A stretch of 64,000 nt of DNA from Aralia elata (lineage: Eukaryota; Streptophyta; Magnoliopsida; Apiales; Araliaceae), in NCBI GenBank assembly GCA_034770075.1, contig CM068378.1:42560508-42624507 (forward strand), read 5' to 3'. How positions within the stretch are numbered: the first letter of the stretch is position 1; the number at the start of each line of letters is the position of its first letter. Below the pieces are notes generated by a model. That model searched no databases, was not told the origin of the DNA, and saw nothing but the letters and a program-made list of their open reading frames with translations. Below, in pieces: positions 1-11,087 of this stretch. The translations under genes and the position numbers were made by a program.

Positions 1-1
1 A

Positions 2-463
2 CACAGAAAAATCACCAGAAAATAGGTGAAAACTGTCGGGTGAGCCGAATCGGTCAATCAAGAAATGAAGGGGAACCAGATGGTCTGAGGTGATCACCGA
101 TAACAAGACTGTCCTCCGCAAACCAGTGAAAGTCAAGAACTGACGGCGCATGGAACCAGCTGTGACCCTGGCACAAGGTCTATCCAAAGGCAAGCCGGTA
201 AAGCGAGCATACTCCTCGAGAGTGGGGGTCAACTCTACTGTCCCTAATCTGAACACCTGACGAGCAGGGGCCCAATAGCTCAGAATACCCTCCACAAAGC
301 CCGCTGGCACCTGAAAGGATAATAAGGACCAAGAATGTCCCAAAAGACCATCTGCGATAACCCTGTCGGTCGGCGATAAACTGTCCAGCCAGCGGACAAG
401 ACTGCCGACCAACCCTATGGGAGGAATGGGATCCAAACGTACCACGACATCTAATGACGACAT
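2..463 (-). CDS. Antisense DUF7745-like protein, C-terminal part off the window
   Basis: A minus-strand frame opens with ATG at 463-461 and stays open for 154 codons to the window edge, so no stop is seen. It aligns codon for codon with the first part of the 521-residue ORF at 30201-31766: both begin MSS, contain LLGHSWSLLSFQVP and the signature ELTPTLEEYARFTGLPLD, and share many residues to the edge. The TLEEY segment resembles the DUF7745 family, plant proteins often found in transposable elements; no biochemical role is known to me. It lies antisense to the retrotransposon, about 210 bp downstream of the multi-exon antisense gene. No stop or frameshift occurs in the visible part. Confidence 0.7.
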   Translation of the reverse strand, partial: MSSLDVVVRLDPIPPIGLVGSLVRWLDSLSPTDRVIADGLLGHSWSLLSFQVPAGFVEGILSYWAPARQVFRLGTVELTPTLEEYARFTGLPLDRPCARVTAGSMRRQFLTFTGLRRTVLLSVITSDHLVPLHFLIDRFGSPDSFHLFSGDFSV

Positions 464-2159
464 CTGTGAAAATAGTATCAAAAGATTATACAGGGGTCAT
501 TCTCTATTCATAAATAAAAAGCATGCATCGTACAGTTAATAATAAAGCAGGTAAATTTTATAAGGATAAAAAAAAACTGTGCATAAATGAATAAAAAGTT
601 CAATACATAGTGCATGAAATGGGAAAAAAAATCTAAACAGGTGCAGGTACAAAAGCCATATCCTAGCCTAATCTAGTCAAAAGTAAGGTCATCCAAGAAG
701 GCGGGATCCTCGAACTGATACCCTGGAGTTGTCGAAGTCGGAGGTCCAAAATTCATGTCAGGAATGTATGGTTGCGCTGTGGCATCAGATGTGACGCCCC
801 CAAATCCGGGTCACCTGAGCCACGGACCTGGTTCATCACAATCCAATACCAAAATGATACAATCGATAACTTATAGCGGAATAAAGGAATATTTACATTG
901 ATATAACATAAATAGACCTGTCCCAAGTCTCGAAACCAATACTATTACAAAACATAACATAATACAAAAGGGTAAATATGTCTTAATACACGACGTCAAT
1001 AATAAGTCTTAATACAAACCGTAATTCTAGAACAACAATTTACAACTACTCCGTAGCTTTTCCCTTCCCCTTATCTTTTCCTGAGCTCTCGCCACGTGCC
1101 GCACTAACTGAAATGTTTTTAAGGAGAGCAAGGGGTGAGCAACAATTTGCCCCGCAAGTATAATAGCAATGAATAATCACATGAATAACTTTATAGTTCA
1201 CAGGAGTAAAAATTTATCTGAACCAAGGAAATAAACAACTTCTTTTTATCACCGTTATAGTGGCCACTAAGGACCGAAGGATTTCTGAAGTATCCAAGGA
1301 TCTCAAAGTTTCCCGAAGAAGGGAACTATTCAATACTGAGGGTGCACCAAGGCACAGAACTCTATTCTAGAATTACTGGAAATTCATCCGATAATCCACA
1401 AAACTGGTACAATAGGTGATCAGCCTAAAATACCTGGCGTTATGCATAAGCCTTACATTTTCCATTTACGCGCGTGTCGGTTTCCCGACGTTTATACAAT
1501 TTCCCCTGCTGTGAGGGTTGTTCCACTCAGCTTTACATGGGAGTCCAGACCAAAATAATTTGATCGGACAATTTTACTTAACAATAATAATAGTTGGAGG
1601 ACTTTAACCTCGCTTTAGTAACCAAATCAATAAGTGTCTAGCTGAAACAATTAGCCTTGACATAGCTTTTTAAACAGTCTATGGAATAAAGAACTTTAAG
1701 GTTCAACAACATGCATGATAGCATTTAAAAATATCTTGAATGAATAAAAATTCATAATCTTTGGAATCACACAATATATAACATTGCATGAAATGGGCTT
1801 TCATTGCAATACTTGAATAGAAGTATGAATACTAGCACATTAATTGCTAAATTGATAAGTAATTTGAACGGAGTCAAGAAGCTCAATAAGCTTGCTCAAT
1901 AAATAATATTTGCTCGATAGATAAATGAATTCGAAACTTGCCCAATAAATGAATCGAGTAAGGAAACCTCGCACAATTAAATAGGAGTTGTATGAGTTAG
2001 GAAACTTGCCTTGTACGTGCGTTAATAACTTGACGTTAATCGTCCGTCAACAAAATATCCTACATAGTTTATTAAAATCGTCATAAATATTTGTCACAAA
2101 AGAACTAGGTTCATTACAGTCATCACATCATTAAAATACATTGATTGCCACTACGCTTA

Positions 2160-2255
2160 CCCAGTCGGGGGTCTCGCTCCCCGGTGAGCGAGCGGCTGCC
2201 TAGCTCGCCGGTGAGCTGGCGGGGGTCGGGGGGCAGCGCCCCCTGGAAATCCAAG
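2160..2255. repeat. GC-rich patch with GAGCGAG / CTCGCCGGTGAGC repeats
   Basis: A GC-rich block inside an AT-rich LTR carries short inverted motifs (GGTGAGCGAGCGG, CTAGCTCGCCGGTGAGCTGG) followed by G runs (GCGGGGGTCGGGGGGC). It has no reading frame of interest. It may form local secondary structure in LTR transcripts. Confidence 0.5.
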
Positions 2256-3994
2256 CGTAATTTGTAATCCGTTAATTCAATTTACGCCTTAGGACAACAT
2301 CGTTTAGTTCGACACGGGTATAAATTAGGCACATAAAGCTTTAACAAGATATAAGCGTTTTTAATCATTTTGTACAAAAATATAAGTTTTAGACTCGCGG
2401 GAAAAATTTACTGGGTCCGACCCGATCCGGCCCGACCCGACCCGGTCCAGCCTGACCCGACCCGGACCAGGCCTGCAGAACCGCGAACTGGTAGACTCTC
2501 GCCCGCTTCAGCTCCTATATCTCCCTCTATACTCGATCAATTCGGTCCGTTACGGACTCTATGGATTCCTAAGACATGAGGCTATAATATATCAAAAATT
2601 CAAGATGACCCATAAACACTAACACAGCCAAATCCTTAGCCAAAGCACAACATTGATGCTCTGTTTTTTCGCAACCATGAAATATCTCACACAAATGGCT
2701 ACTGTGACTTCATTTAAGCATCATTTTAGTTCATTCAAATTGGTATATCTTCACAACTGATAGAAGTACAATATTCCAACAACAAACCATCAAAATAATC
2801 ACAACATCCAGGCTTTATTGTCCTCTAATTGTCCGAAGGTCCAAACAGTCCATTAATGTCCATTATCTTCCTCCTTAAGCTTGGGTCCGAATCATTCTTT
2901 GTTTTTGTTTCACTTTGAAGGTGTTAATGGTTTATATAGCTTCTTAAGAACCTCCATGATAGATTCAACACAACCAACAACAACAAAAATTAACAAAATC
3001 CATCCCGCAAGCATGAAAGCCAAAAAACTCATGAAAACTTCAATGGAGAAGAAATAGGTTGTAGTTTGATTACCTCTCCTTGTTAGCTTCGGGTAGGTTG
3101 AGATAACTTGCTAGGCTGCTCTTCTCCTTGCTCGTTTCTGCTGAAGCCTCTCTTCCTCTTCTCCTTGCTTGCCTTCTACGTCCTTGCCGCACACACACAA
3201 CACACACGCACACTTACTCTCCCTCTAACTGCAGTGAGCTTCTTGCTTAGCAAAATAACTCTCTCTCCCTCTTAAGTTGCTAACAGTTGGGTATGGCTGG
3301 AATGGAGGAGGAGAATGAGCTGAGGGGGATAAGAAGAATGCTTCGGGAGCATATAGAATGTATGGGTATGCAAGAAATGGTTTACCCGAGCCATTGGAAA
3401 TGTTATTTAGGCAAAGTGTTAACAGCCCCATGAATTGTGTACTGTGCATGTTTATTCTTTTCCCCCCAATTGGCTCTCAATATACACGTGGCCTTCCCCA
3501 ATTGGTTTGAGGCTTAAATGTCTCACCAATTAATTCGAATATACAGATAAATATACCCGAATATTCCCACTTTTGTACCAAATTTGGTAAATAACTCTAC
3601 CCAAAATTATAATGGGTACTCCCATAAATTATTGGAACACGCAAAAATATTTATTATGGGATTTGTCCATTTATTCGAAACACCCATAATATACATTTCG
3701 GATACAGAATAAATCACGTATCAACTCCAATAAAATTTCTGACACTTGGAAAAATTATTCCTCAGCATATATGCCTCATCTAAATTAATAAAAATCGAAA
3801 TAGACGAAAAAGTTTGGGTGTGAATAGTGCTTGTGAATAGTGCCTCGGGAAGCGGGTCCCGCTAATAGTGATTTTATGAATTTTTGCAAAATCGATATAT
3901 TCACTCTAACGACACAACAACACATAAAATTTAACATATGCACATTTTCTAGGCTGTAACACAATTCTAACCACGTAGTATAGATTAATATAAA

Positions 3995-4024
3995 AATAAT
4001 AATAATAATAATAATAATAATAAT
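3995..4024. repeat. AAT microsatellite
   Basis: About ten AAT/ATA triplets lie near the minus-strand 5' end of the solo LTR. Confidence 0.9.
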
Positions 4025-5896
4025 TCATTTTATTCATACATAACTCGGGTTACAAGGAAATCTAAAATTCCCGATCGTTACATCAGATGAGCTCGGGCCT
4101 GCATCATAACCCGCACTGTCAGGATCGTAGGCGTAAGCATCCTCTGGGGTCCGGCCTAACACCCGAAGATATAAGGACAGCTGCTCCACCTGACGGGTCA
4201 GAGTGGCGATCTGCTCAGCATGGGTGGGACTCCGAACGCATGCGGCCCAATCAGTCATCATCACCGAGCCAGGAACCATATCCCCAAGAAAGAAAGTGGC
4301 CCGAGTTTGAGGACCGATAGTACGGGGCACCCACCAGGTATGGAAAGCCTCACTCGTACTGGGACCCATAGAAAGCATCTGGCCATCCTCCCCCGCAAGC
4401 ATGATCTCCGAAGGCTGAGAGTCCAAGGGCCAGGAGGTGGTGAAAGGAAGGGAGTGCGGGATGCGGATCTCTCTAGTGACGCATCTGAATGCGCGCTCTC
4501 CCAGATACATCACCCAGCCCCCGACACTCTGCAAAGTAAGGCGGCGGGTGGAAAGTGCGAACTCCGGGCCAGAAGGATATCCATCAGTGAACCCCACAGC
4601 CAAATGCTCAGAAAGATAGGGAGTCCAGACGACCTCCGCAGCAGTGATCAGCTCCAGCTGAATGCGGCAGTGTGCAAAGCTGCCAGATACCAGAACCTCC
4701 TCCAAGGTGCTGTGGTGCCACCGATGACCCCTAGGATAAGTGTCCAAGCCGAGAACTGTGAACAGAAACAAGGCAAGAGTAACTGTTAAAATGCAGAAAA
4801 GAGAAATAAAATGAAGAGGAATACAGTAAGAAAAGAGGGAGAGAGGGCTCGCCAGCAAGAAGTGGTAGAATCCAAGCCAAGCATCTGTCTGTCCCTATGA
4901 GCGAAGGCGAAGACCGTGGAAGAAGTAGGCGAAGGTGAAGGACCCCCAATCGTAATCGCCTATCCGGTCCACATCCCTAACGGCTCCGACGACGCTGAAA
5001 TGAATGGTAGAGGAATTGTTCCCTAGGAAACAACCCCTCATGATGGTCAGGAACAGACGCCGGAGCAGGATGTCACGGGTAGCTCGATCTGCTGGAATAG
5101 GCAGTGCATAGATACCTCTGACAGCATCGACAGCTAATGCCCCGGACCAAATACTGCGGGCCTTGAAGACCCGGTCCTCGGCAGCAAAGCCCAGTAAGGC
5201 GTGGACCTCCGCTGGAGTGATATCAAGATCCAGAGGGACACGGGATCCGGTGAACTCTATACCCGTGATGTACCTCCAGTCCCAGGGAGTCAGCACAACC
5301 TCACAGTCCAAGAGGTGAAGGGACTGGGTCTGGTGAAACTATCTCTCGGACAGAGCACTCATATAACCCCAGGGGCACTGGCGGGGAATGATGGTGAAAA
5401 AATGACGAAAGCCCCAGGAATCCACCACCGCTCGGTAATCACTGTGCAAAGCGGTGTAGAGGTAGTAGATGTTGAACCAGTTACCCCTCGGCTGAGTAAA
5501 CTCGGGCACCTGTGGCAATCACCAATGGGTCAGTCCAGATAGAATGGGAATTGAGAAATTGAGAATAAAATCATAGTAGAATTGAATATACCTCATTAGC
5601 CACGAGAGATGCTGAGGGGTGACGACTGAAATCCTGACCCAACAGATCGGGTATCTGAACAGAGGCGCTAGATAGGGCGCGATGAGAAGAGGGAGCTGGT
5701 GTGCTAGAGGATGGCCCTCTACCGCAACATCCGGGAGAACAGCCTCCTCAACATCGGGATGATCAGGCCGGATGACAGCCTCCGCCAGTCGGCGAGCCTG
5801 ACGGGTCCGAGGAAGAGCGGGGGCAGGTGCAGCCCTACGGCGGCGAACGCTCGAGGTCCGAGACGCAGAGGAGCTACTAGGGGCGTCGGGATCCAT

Positions 5897-6676
5897 AGCT
5901 GGAATAGAGCAGGCAAGGAGGAAGGTAAGTTCCTTTTTTGAATTATGTCACAAGTATTCCAATACTCATCGTAGAATTAATGCAACATGATGCATGTTTA
6001 TTATATGTGCATGAAAAAAAAAATCGGCAGAGTTCCGTCTGTAAAATGGACATCCCATGCATAACCAAGCATGTTTTCAATTAATCCAAGCCACAACAGG
6101 TCAAAATTGCATTTATATGGGTAATTGCAACATGTAAAAGGACCATAATGCATGATTTTCTCTCAAAAAGAAACAACAGATATGTGTGACCGCATCATGA
6201 GCATAAAATAGGACTCACACAGTTGATACATAGCATGTATATACAATAGTACATAGCATAGCATTATAAAGCATACATTTCTATCTCTAAGCATGCAAAT
6301 AGCCAAATGTATAGCAAAACATTGACGAAATTGGAAAACAATCGGTCAAAGTGTTACCTGTAGCGCGTAGATCGATCTAACCGGAGCGGTTTTTGCGAAA
6401 AGATTGGAAAAGTCAACAAAAGAGACGACCAAAGGTGTGAAAATCGCGTGGGGTACGAATGAAAGTGACAGATCTGGGAGGCGGCTGGCCGCCTATATGC
6501 CCGATCATGGCCGCAAATCAATCTGCAGCTGGCCGCAGATCCATCTGCGGCTGGGTCCAGTGCTCCCTCCTTGGTCCAATGCAAGCTTAATCGATCCTAA
6601 AGCCCATTTGACTCATAATTTGGTAATAAAATACGAGATTTTGATGAATCGGATGTCGAACACGGCTTCTCAATTC
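5897..6676. other. Region between antisense gene start and 70-bp array, with palindromes
   Basis: Non-coding and homologous to 33950-34630. It lies upstream of the antisense gene's ATG, so it would hold that gene's promoter if it has one; I see no convincing core promoter. Two palindromes of the form GCCGCARATC-NATCTGC(G/A)GC sit at 6510-6529 and 6532-6551, 22 bp apart. The block cgcgtagatcgatctaaccg near 6363 is shared with the right copy. Confidence 0.6.
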
Positions 6677-7383
6677 GACCGAGTGACCGGATACGAGACC
6701 CGGCACTCGCAGGACGATCGACCGGCGACGATAACCGGCGATTACGAGATGGGTGACCGGCGACGAAACCCGGCCCCGACAAGAGGATCGACCGGCGACG
6801 ATAACCGGCGATTACGAGATGGGTGACCGGCGACGAAACCCGACCCCCACAAATCGATCGACCGATGACGATAACCGGCGATTACGAGATGGGTGATCGG
6901 CGACGAAACCCGGCCCCGATAAACCGATCGACTGGCGACGATAATCGGCGATTACGAGATGGGTGACCGGATACGAGACCCGGCCCCGACAAGACGATCG
7001 ACCGGCGACGATAACCAGCGATTACGAGATGGGTGACCGGCGATGAAACCCGGCCCCGACAAGACGATCGACCGACGACGATAACCGGCGATTACGAGAT
7101 GGGTGACCGGCAACGAAACCCGGCCCCGATAAGACGATCGACCGGCGACGATAACCGGCGATTACGAGATGGGTGACCGGCGACGAAACCCGGCCCCGAC
7201 AAGACGATCGATCGGCGACGATAACCGGCGATTATGAGATGGGTGACCGGCGACGAAACCCGGCCCCGACAAAACGATCGACCGGCGACGAAACCCGGCG
7301 ATTACGAGATGGGTGACCGGATACGAGACCCGGCCCTGACAAGACGATCGACCAGCGACGAGACCCGGCCCCGATGAGACGAT
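6677..7383. repeat. 70-bp tandem array (about 10 units) in the 3' untranslated region
   Basis: Units of 70 bp repeat with small changes; recurring blocks are GATTACGAGATGGGTGACC, GGCGACGAAACCCGGCCCC and GACGATAACCGGC. The array is CpG-rich in an AT-rich setting. Short ORFs on both strands are by-products of a repeat without stops. Tandem arrays in this position, between the coding region and the 3' LTR, are known for Tat/Ogre elements. Confidence 0.95.
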
Positions 7384-7555
7384 CTTCCGCATTGACACCC
7401 TTTTACGAATGTTTTGCATGCCTTACATCTTACGTTGCATCATAAGTTATATGTGCTGCATCATGTATGTATTGTCATTCTTGTGCACTGTCATTCATGC
7501 ATCGAGTGTCTATTCTTTATCCTGTTCATTTCATTTAACATTGCATAAACATGAT
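7384..7555. other. Spacer between tandem array and polypurine tract
   Basis: Contains repeated GCAT-type words (ttgcatgcc, gttgcatcat, gctgcatcatg, cattcatgcatcg). It is strongly conserved with 35794-35968 in the complete element, which suggests constraint or recent common origin rather than coding. Confidence 0.6.
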
Positions 7556-7568
7556 AAAGAGGGGCAGC
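7556..7568 (+). promoter_or_regulatory. Polypurine tract
   Basis: AAAGAGGGGCAGC directly precedes the LTR start TGTAGACACCC. The same sequence precedes the 3' LTR at 35982. This is the expected plus-strand primer site for reverse transcription. Confidence 0.85.
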
Positions 7569-9644
7569 TGTAGACACCCAAATTTTGCGTTCCCTATGCT
7601 AACCGTGACAGGAGGGCAAAATCGTCAATTGAACCGACCTGCGGGAGCGAAGAATGGGCACTAGTGCGAACACTCGACGCCACCGCGACGATTTGCAGTC
7701 AAAACCGACGTGACAACAAGGCCATCCGAAATGAGCATTCCCGAATAATGTGTCACGTCTCACAGTAATTCCCGGACTGCAAAATGCGAGCCTGTCGGCC
7801 AAAACCGACGTCACGACACGAGAATCGAGGCGTAACACGAAAATCGAGAAAGTCAAGCCAGCCAGCCGCGGATTGATCTGCGGCCAATGAGTGCGCCTTT
7901 TGAAAACACAGAACTCGAAACACGGAAACCGAAAATCAGCTGAGTGGAGGGTTGGTCGCCAGCCAGCCGCAGATCAATCTGCGGCTGGCTTTGGCCAGCC
8001 TATTTCAGCTCATTTCCTCATCAGCATACAAAAGGTAGGAATCAGGCGAGAGAGGAAGCAAAAAAACAGCAGCAGCAGCTCGGGATTTGAGAGAAAAATA
8101 GCAAAATTTTGCAACAAAATAGGAGAGAAATGGAGAAAAAAGAGAGGAATAATATTCTTTTGATTTGATTGTATCACATATACTTCTTCTTCTATTCAAA
8201 ATACACAAGTTTACATCCACTTTGATATCATTTGCAAGGTGAAAACTCTCTTGTTATAGCAATTTTTATCATCTTATTTGGTTAAATTAAATGTAGTTTT
8301 CATGTAATTTATGGTGGAACAATGAATTAGGGATTATTAGTGAGGGTTCCATCGGAACAAAATTCTTCCTAATAACCCGATGATACTCATTTATTGAATT
8401 TTTTGTTTGTTTCACGGCGATATATTGGGCGTGGTTCCTTTAGGTTGTTATTTTAGGGTGTCTTGGTATCGTTAGATTATCCGTGTTGATTATTTCTTGT
8501 AATATCTGTTTTGTGGGTGCGTGGAAATTTCGGGTGTGAGCCTAGGAACGCGACCCCGCGGTTCAAATCCGATGATGGACATCTCTTGATGTGGATAGTA
8601 GGAATGATATAGTTTTCATTGTAAATATGTAATCGTCGGGCCTTAAAACGACGCCAAGGCGAGAATCGTGTTTAAGACCCCGTCATAGTGAAAATATGTG
8701 ATTGTGGGCGTTCGGGGTTATTTGGATGGCTTACATGCCCGTGAATAATCCCCTACGCATTATAATGTTTGATTTGAATTGCAACACCAAAAAGGATTTC
8801 AAAGCTAAACGATAAAGATTTTCATAAAATCAATCAAATTAGGTTATTAACATCACGAGGATAAGAAATTGGAAGTGCTAATGAATGTCGATTCCCACTT
8901 AACGAGAATGCTAAAGAAAATCGTTTTCAAACATCACAAGAAATGGTTTTATAAAATAAATAATGTTTTATTAAATCCTTGTGCATAGGGTTAAAGAGAT
9001 CCTAGAGGTTGCCCATCATTTGAATTATGAAAGCAACGTATAGATCTCGATTCCTATTTTGACGAAGGTTTAAAAACTCTTGCTTTGCCAAAACGACACC
9101 CAATTGAAAACCTTACAGTTTTGACCATCAAAATCAAACCTTTCTAATAAAGAATAAGGCTTTCTCGTATAAATCAAAGGACACTCTAAAGCATTCTCAA
9201 AATACGACTTTCCATAAAAACCCCAAATGATTCTTTCATACAAATTCACCACAACATTCACATAGGCACACACACGCACACGCACACATACACATTTCAT
9301 GAATCAAAGGATAGGAAAGTATTAAGATTGCGGTAACCGTGTTTTACGGAAGTCGGGGGGTGCCTAACACCTTCCTCTCACTTAAGCAAGCCCCCAAACT
9401 CTATGAATCTCGGTTTGCAGACCAATTAATTCGGAGTCACATATGAGCCAGCGATTTATAAAAAAACGAAAACTCGGATGAGTTGGTACATCCATTTCAA
9501 ACATACCAACTGGAGACTCTGGTTAATTGACTCATCATAAAAAACGATATTTCAAAACCCCGTCGATAAGTAATGCCGACCTTTTCCAAAAAATCATTCA
9601 ATCAAAAGGCTAAAAATTGGAAAAGACAAAAATCGGCGTCGACG
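7569..9644 (+). mobile_element. 3' LTR of the left Tat/Ogre-like element
   Basis: Begins TGTAGACACCC and ends GGCGTCGACG, collinear with the LTRs at 20082-22167 and 35982-38035. It carries two 20-bp palindromes (7865-7884, GCCGCGGATTGATCTGCGGC; 7966-7985, GCCGCAGATCAATCTGCGGC). An AC-rich stretch near 9263-9290 (cacacacgcacacgcacac) is shared by the family. No coding potential. Confidence 0.9.
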
Positions 9645-10768
9645 GGTATATCTCTATCCTAAGCACGAATCATAACTTCACGAGGAATGTAAAGACTATG
9701 AACATATGCTAACATAATCAGATCTCAATTTATACTTCCTTTCTCAATTCCATATAAATTATCATGGTAATTGGTGATCAAGCAATTAAATATTTATTAT
9801 AAATTATGCTAGACATTCATTTCATAACCAACTAGCAATAATAAGGAAGCATTCCAATTTTCAGTTAATGCAAAAGATCCATTATAATCCCAAGAATTAA
9901 ATTTAGTTCATGATAACAATAATAGAATTCATAACACACAATTGGTTCATCATCATAATTACAGAATAGGAAAAATTAATCAAAAACAGAAAATATTAAA
10001 GCTCCCTGTTTTCGTTCTTCCGTTTCTGCGATTTCTGATGATTTTCCAAGTGTGTTGATTCTTGATTTCTTGCTCCCAAGCTTCAATTCAGCATCCATAT
10101 AGCTCCATTCTTCTATTCCCGAGCAAAATTGATGCTCATCTGGTGGTTTTAATGTTGGAACTAAAAATGCAGTAAACTTGCTAATTTTTGTCTGGGAGAG
10201 AGACTCCCAAAATTAAATTCTCAATTCATTATATTACATGCTTAATTTGTCTTCTATTGACTTATTCTGATTCCCACTAATAAAGTTTTGCTCCACTAAT
10301 CCATAAAAACTGGCATTAGCATGATTTTTGGTAATGCTGCTTCGCTGTCAGGAACGTGTCTGCATGGCTGGCTGGCGACAGGCGCAGCTGCGCCGCAACC
10401 CTTTGCAAAATGGGCGCAGCTGCGCTGAGGAGCATCGGCAGGAACATGGGGCGCAGCTGCGCCGGCCTCAAGGCCAATCAGGGCGCAGCTGCGCAGGTTG
10501 CCAGTCTGCTGCAGCACTGCTGTACTCAACCTGATTTCTCGATTCTCGTGTCCTGTACAAGCAAATATAATTCACTCAGATCCCAAACAACAAATACATA
10601 GATATTCATCAAACTTAACCAAAAACCGTGCAAAAGCCATAAAACGCACAAAGTGAAGCAATTCCAACAAGAAACGGAAAATGCATGAAAAGATGATACG
10701 GTGCTACAAGTTAAGCAACAAATGAACCAGATTAGTATCCAATAAGTAGGTATAAAACCTACTCATCA
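9645..10768 (-). mobile_element. Partial LTR of the TGWTGAGTAGG family, truncated by the gypsy LTR
   Basis: Read on the minus strand from 10768 it begins TGATGAGTAGGTTTTATACC, like the 1396-bp solo LTR at 60971-62366 (TGTTGAGTAGGTTTTATACC). Homology continues through blocks such as ATAATGGATCTT and AGATAGAGATA and stops at 9645, where the left gypsy 3' LTR begins. The remainder probably lies beyond the left edge of that gypsy element, so the gypsy element inserted into this LTR. It carries the quartet of 12-bp GC palindromes at 10382-10494. Short ORFs there are palindrome artefacts. Confidence 0.7.
10382..10494. repeat. Quartet of GCGCAGCTGCGC palindromes
   Basis: Perfect 12-bp palindromes GCGCAGCTGCGC occur at 10382-10393, 10414-10425, 10451-10462 and 10483-10494. 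Start-to-start spacings are 32, 37 and 32 bp. The same paired 32-bp layout appears at 57716-57833 and 61166-61290 with core GCGCGGCCGCGC. Confidence 0.95.
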
Positions 10769-11087
10769 GTTGGCAAAACCCTAGTTTCTATCTGTATAGA
10801 AATTGCAAGTACTCTCCATAATTCTTATGCAAGAGTATGTAACCCTAATCTATGATAAGACTTGTCTTATTTATAGATGTAGGAAAACCCTTCTCTAAAC
10901 TATTTAGGATTAGGGTTTCTATTCTAATTAAACTCCTTTAATTAAATTAAACTCCTAATCTAATTAGGAATTCATGAGAGAGTACTTCTATTAATTAATT
11001 CTCAATCCCTATTAGGAATTAAATAATAGTAATAGTAATAATAATAATAATAAGACTCCTCTTAATAATTTATATTTAATATTTCCA
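10769..11087 (-). mobile_element. Copia LTR fragment
   Basis: Matches an internal part of the copia LTRs at 50545-52366 and 57950-59776 (from about 50879 to 51187): GTTGGCAAAACC, TATTTATAGATGTAGG and a TAATAATAATAAG microsatellite. Both LTR ends are missing. The left end was cut by the insertion ending at 10768, and the right end joins gypsy leader sequence at 11088 without a copia terminus, so a deletion is likely. Confidence 0.8.

Larger units (their letters stand above)
790..4082 (-). mobile_element. Solo LTR, Tekay-like gypsy, 3293 bp
   Basis: The plus strand starts TGTGACGCCCCCAAATCC and ends CGATCGTTACA, giving TG...CA ends. Flanks are direct repeats TCAGA at 785-789 and 4083-4087. The undisturbed sequence at 32090-32100 gives the empty site, so this is an insertion. 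Read on the minus strand the LTR runs TGTAACG... to ...GGATTTGGGGGCGTCACA, the same end type as the LTRs at 11982 and 45396-47895. No gag or pol motif is present, so it is best read as a recombined solo LTR. It holds a GC-rich patch, a GACCCGACCCGG-rich stretch near 2415-2470 and an AAT microsatellite. Confidence 0.85.
673..5896 (-). pseudogene. Antisense plant-mobile-domain-like gene, three exons, split by a solo LTR
   Basis: This is the left copy of the gene at 31978-33949. Inferred exons on the minus strand are 5896-5592 (basic, serine/alanine-rich N-terminus, donor GTATA), 5509-4853, and 4755-4088 continuing at 789-673 after the inserted LTR. Exon 2 encodes TPWDWRYITGIEF and VPLDLDITPAEV, resembling the plant mobile domain carried by some transposons and by MAIN-like host proteins. 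Exon 3 has a helical stretch (AEQIATLTRQVEQLSLYLRVL). Lesions: a stop in SALSER-stop-FHQTQ near 5338, the exon 2 donor reads GC instead of GT, a deletion of about 44 bp at the start of exon 3, and the 3.3 kb LTR near the C-terminus. Not functional as it stands. The family assignment is by motif recollection. Confidence 0.6.
1..9644 (+). mobile_element. 3' part of a Tat/Ogre-like Ty3/gypsy retrotransposon (left copy)
   Basis: The layout matches the 3' part of the complete element at 20082-38035: antisense DUF7745-like ORF, antisense multi-exon gene, 70-bp tandem array, polypurine tract and 3' LTR, in the same order. The 5' LTR, gag and pol lie outside the window, so autonomy and target-site duplication cannot be judged. 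A 3.3 kb solo LTR (790-4082) interrupts the antisense gene. The copy is clearly diverged from the right one: its LTR differs visibly more than the right element's two LTRs differ from each other. The last LTR base reads G (gtcgacg) where the other copies end gtcgaca. Confidence 0.85.

Noticed and set aside
2370..2579. 69-residue Pro/Arg-rich ORF
   Set aside because: Comes from a GACCCGACCCGG repeat in a solo LTR.
783..4089. 9-bp duplication CATCAGATG suggesting a Mutator element
   Set aside because: The segment has no terminal inverted repeats of that type, and the same data fit a TG...CA LTR with 5-bp duplication TCAGA and LTR-family termini better.
9070..9300. 76-residue minus ORF rich in C/V/R
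   Set aside because: Caused by an AC microsatellite in the LTR.
10296..10601. Overlapping ORFs on both strands around the GC palindromes
   Set aside because: They lie in an LTR, and their Cys/Ala-rich sequence follows from the repeated GCGCAGCTGCGC words.
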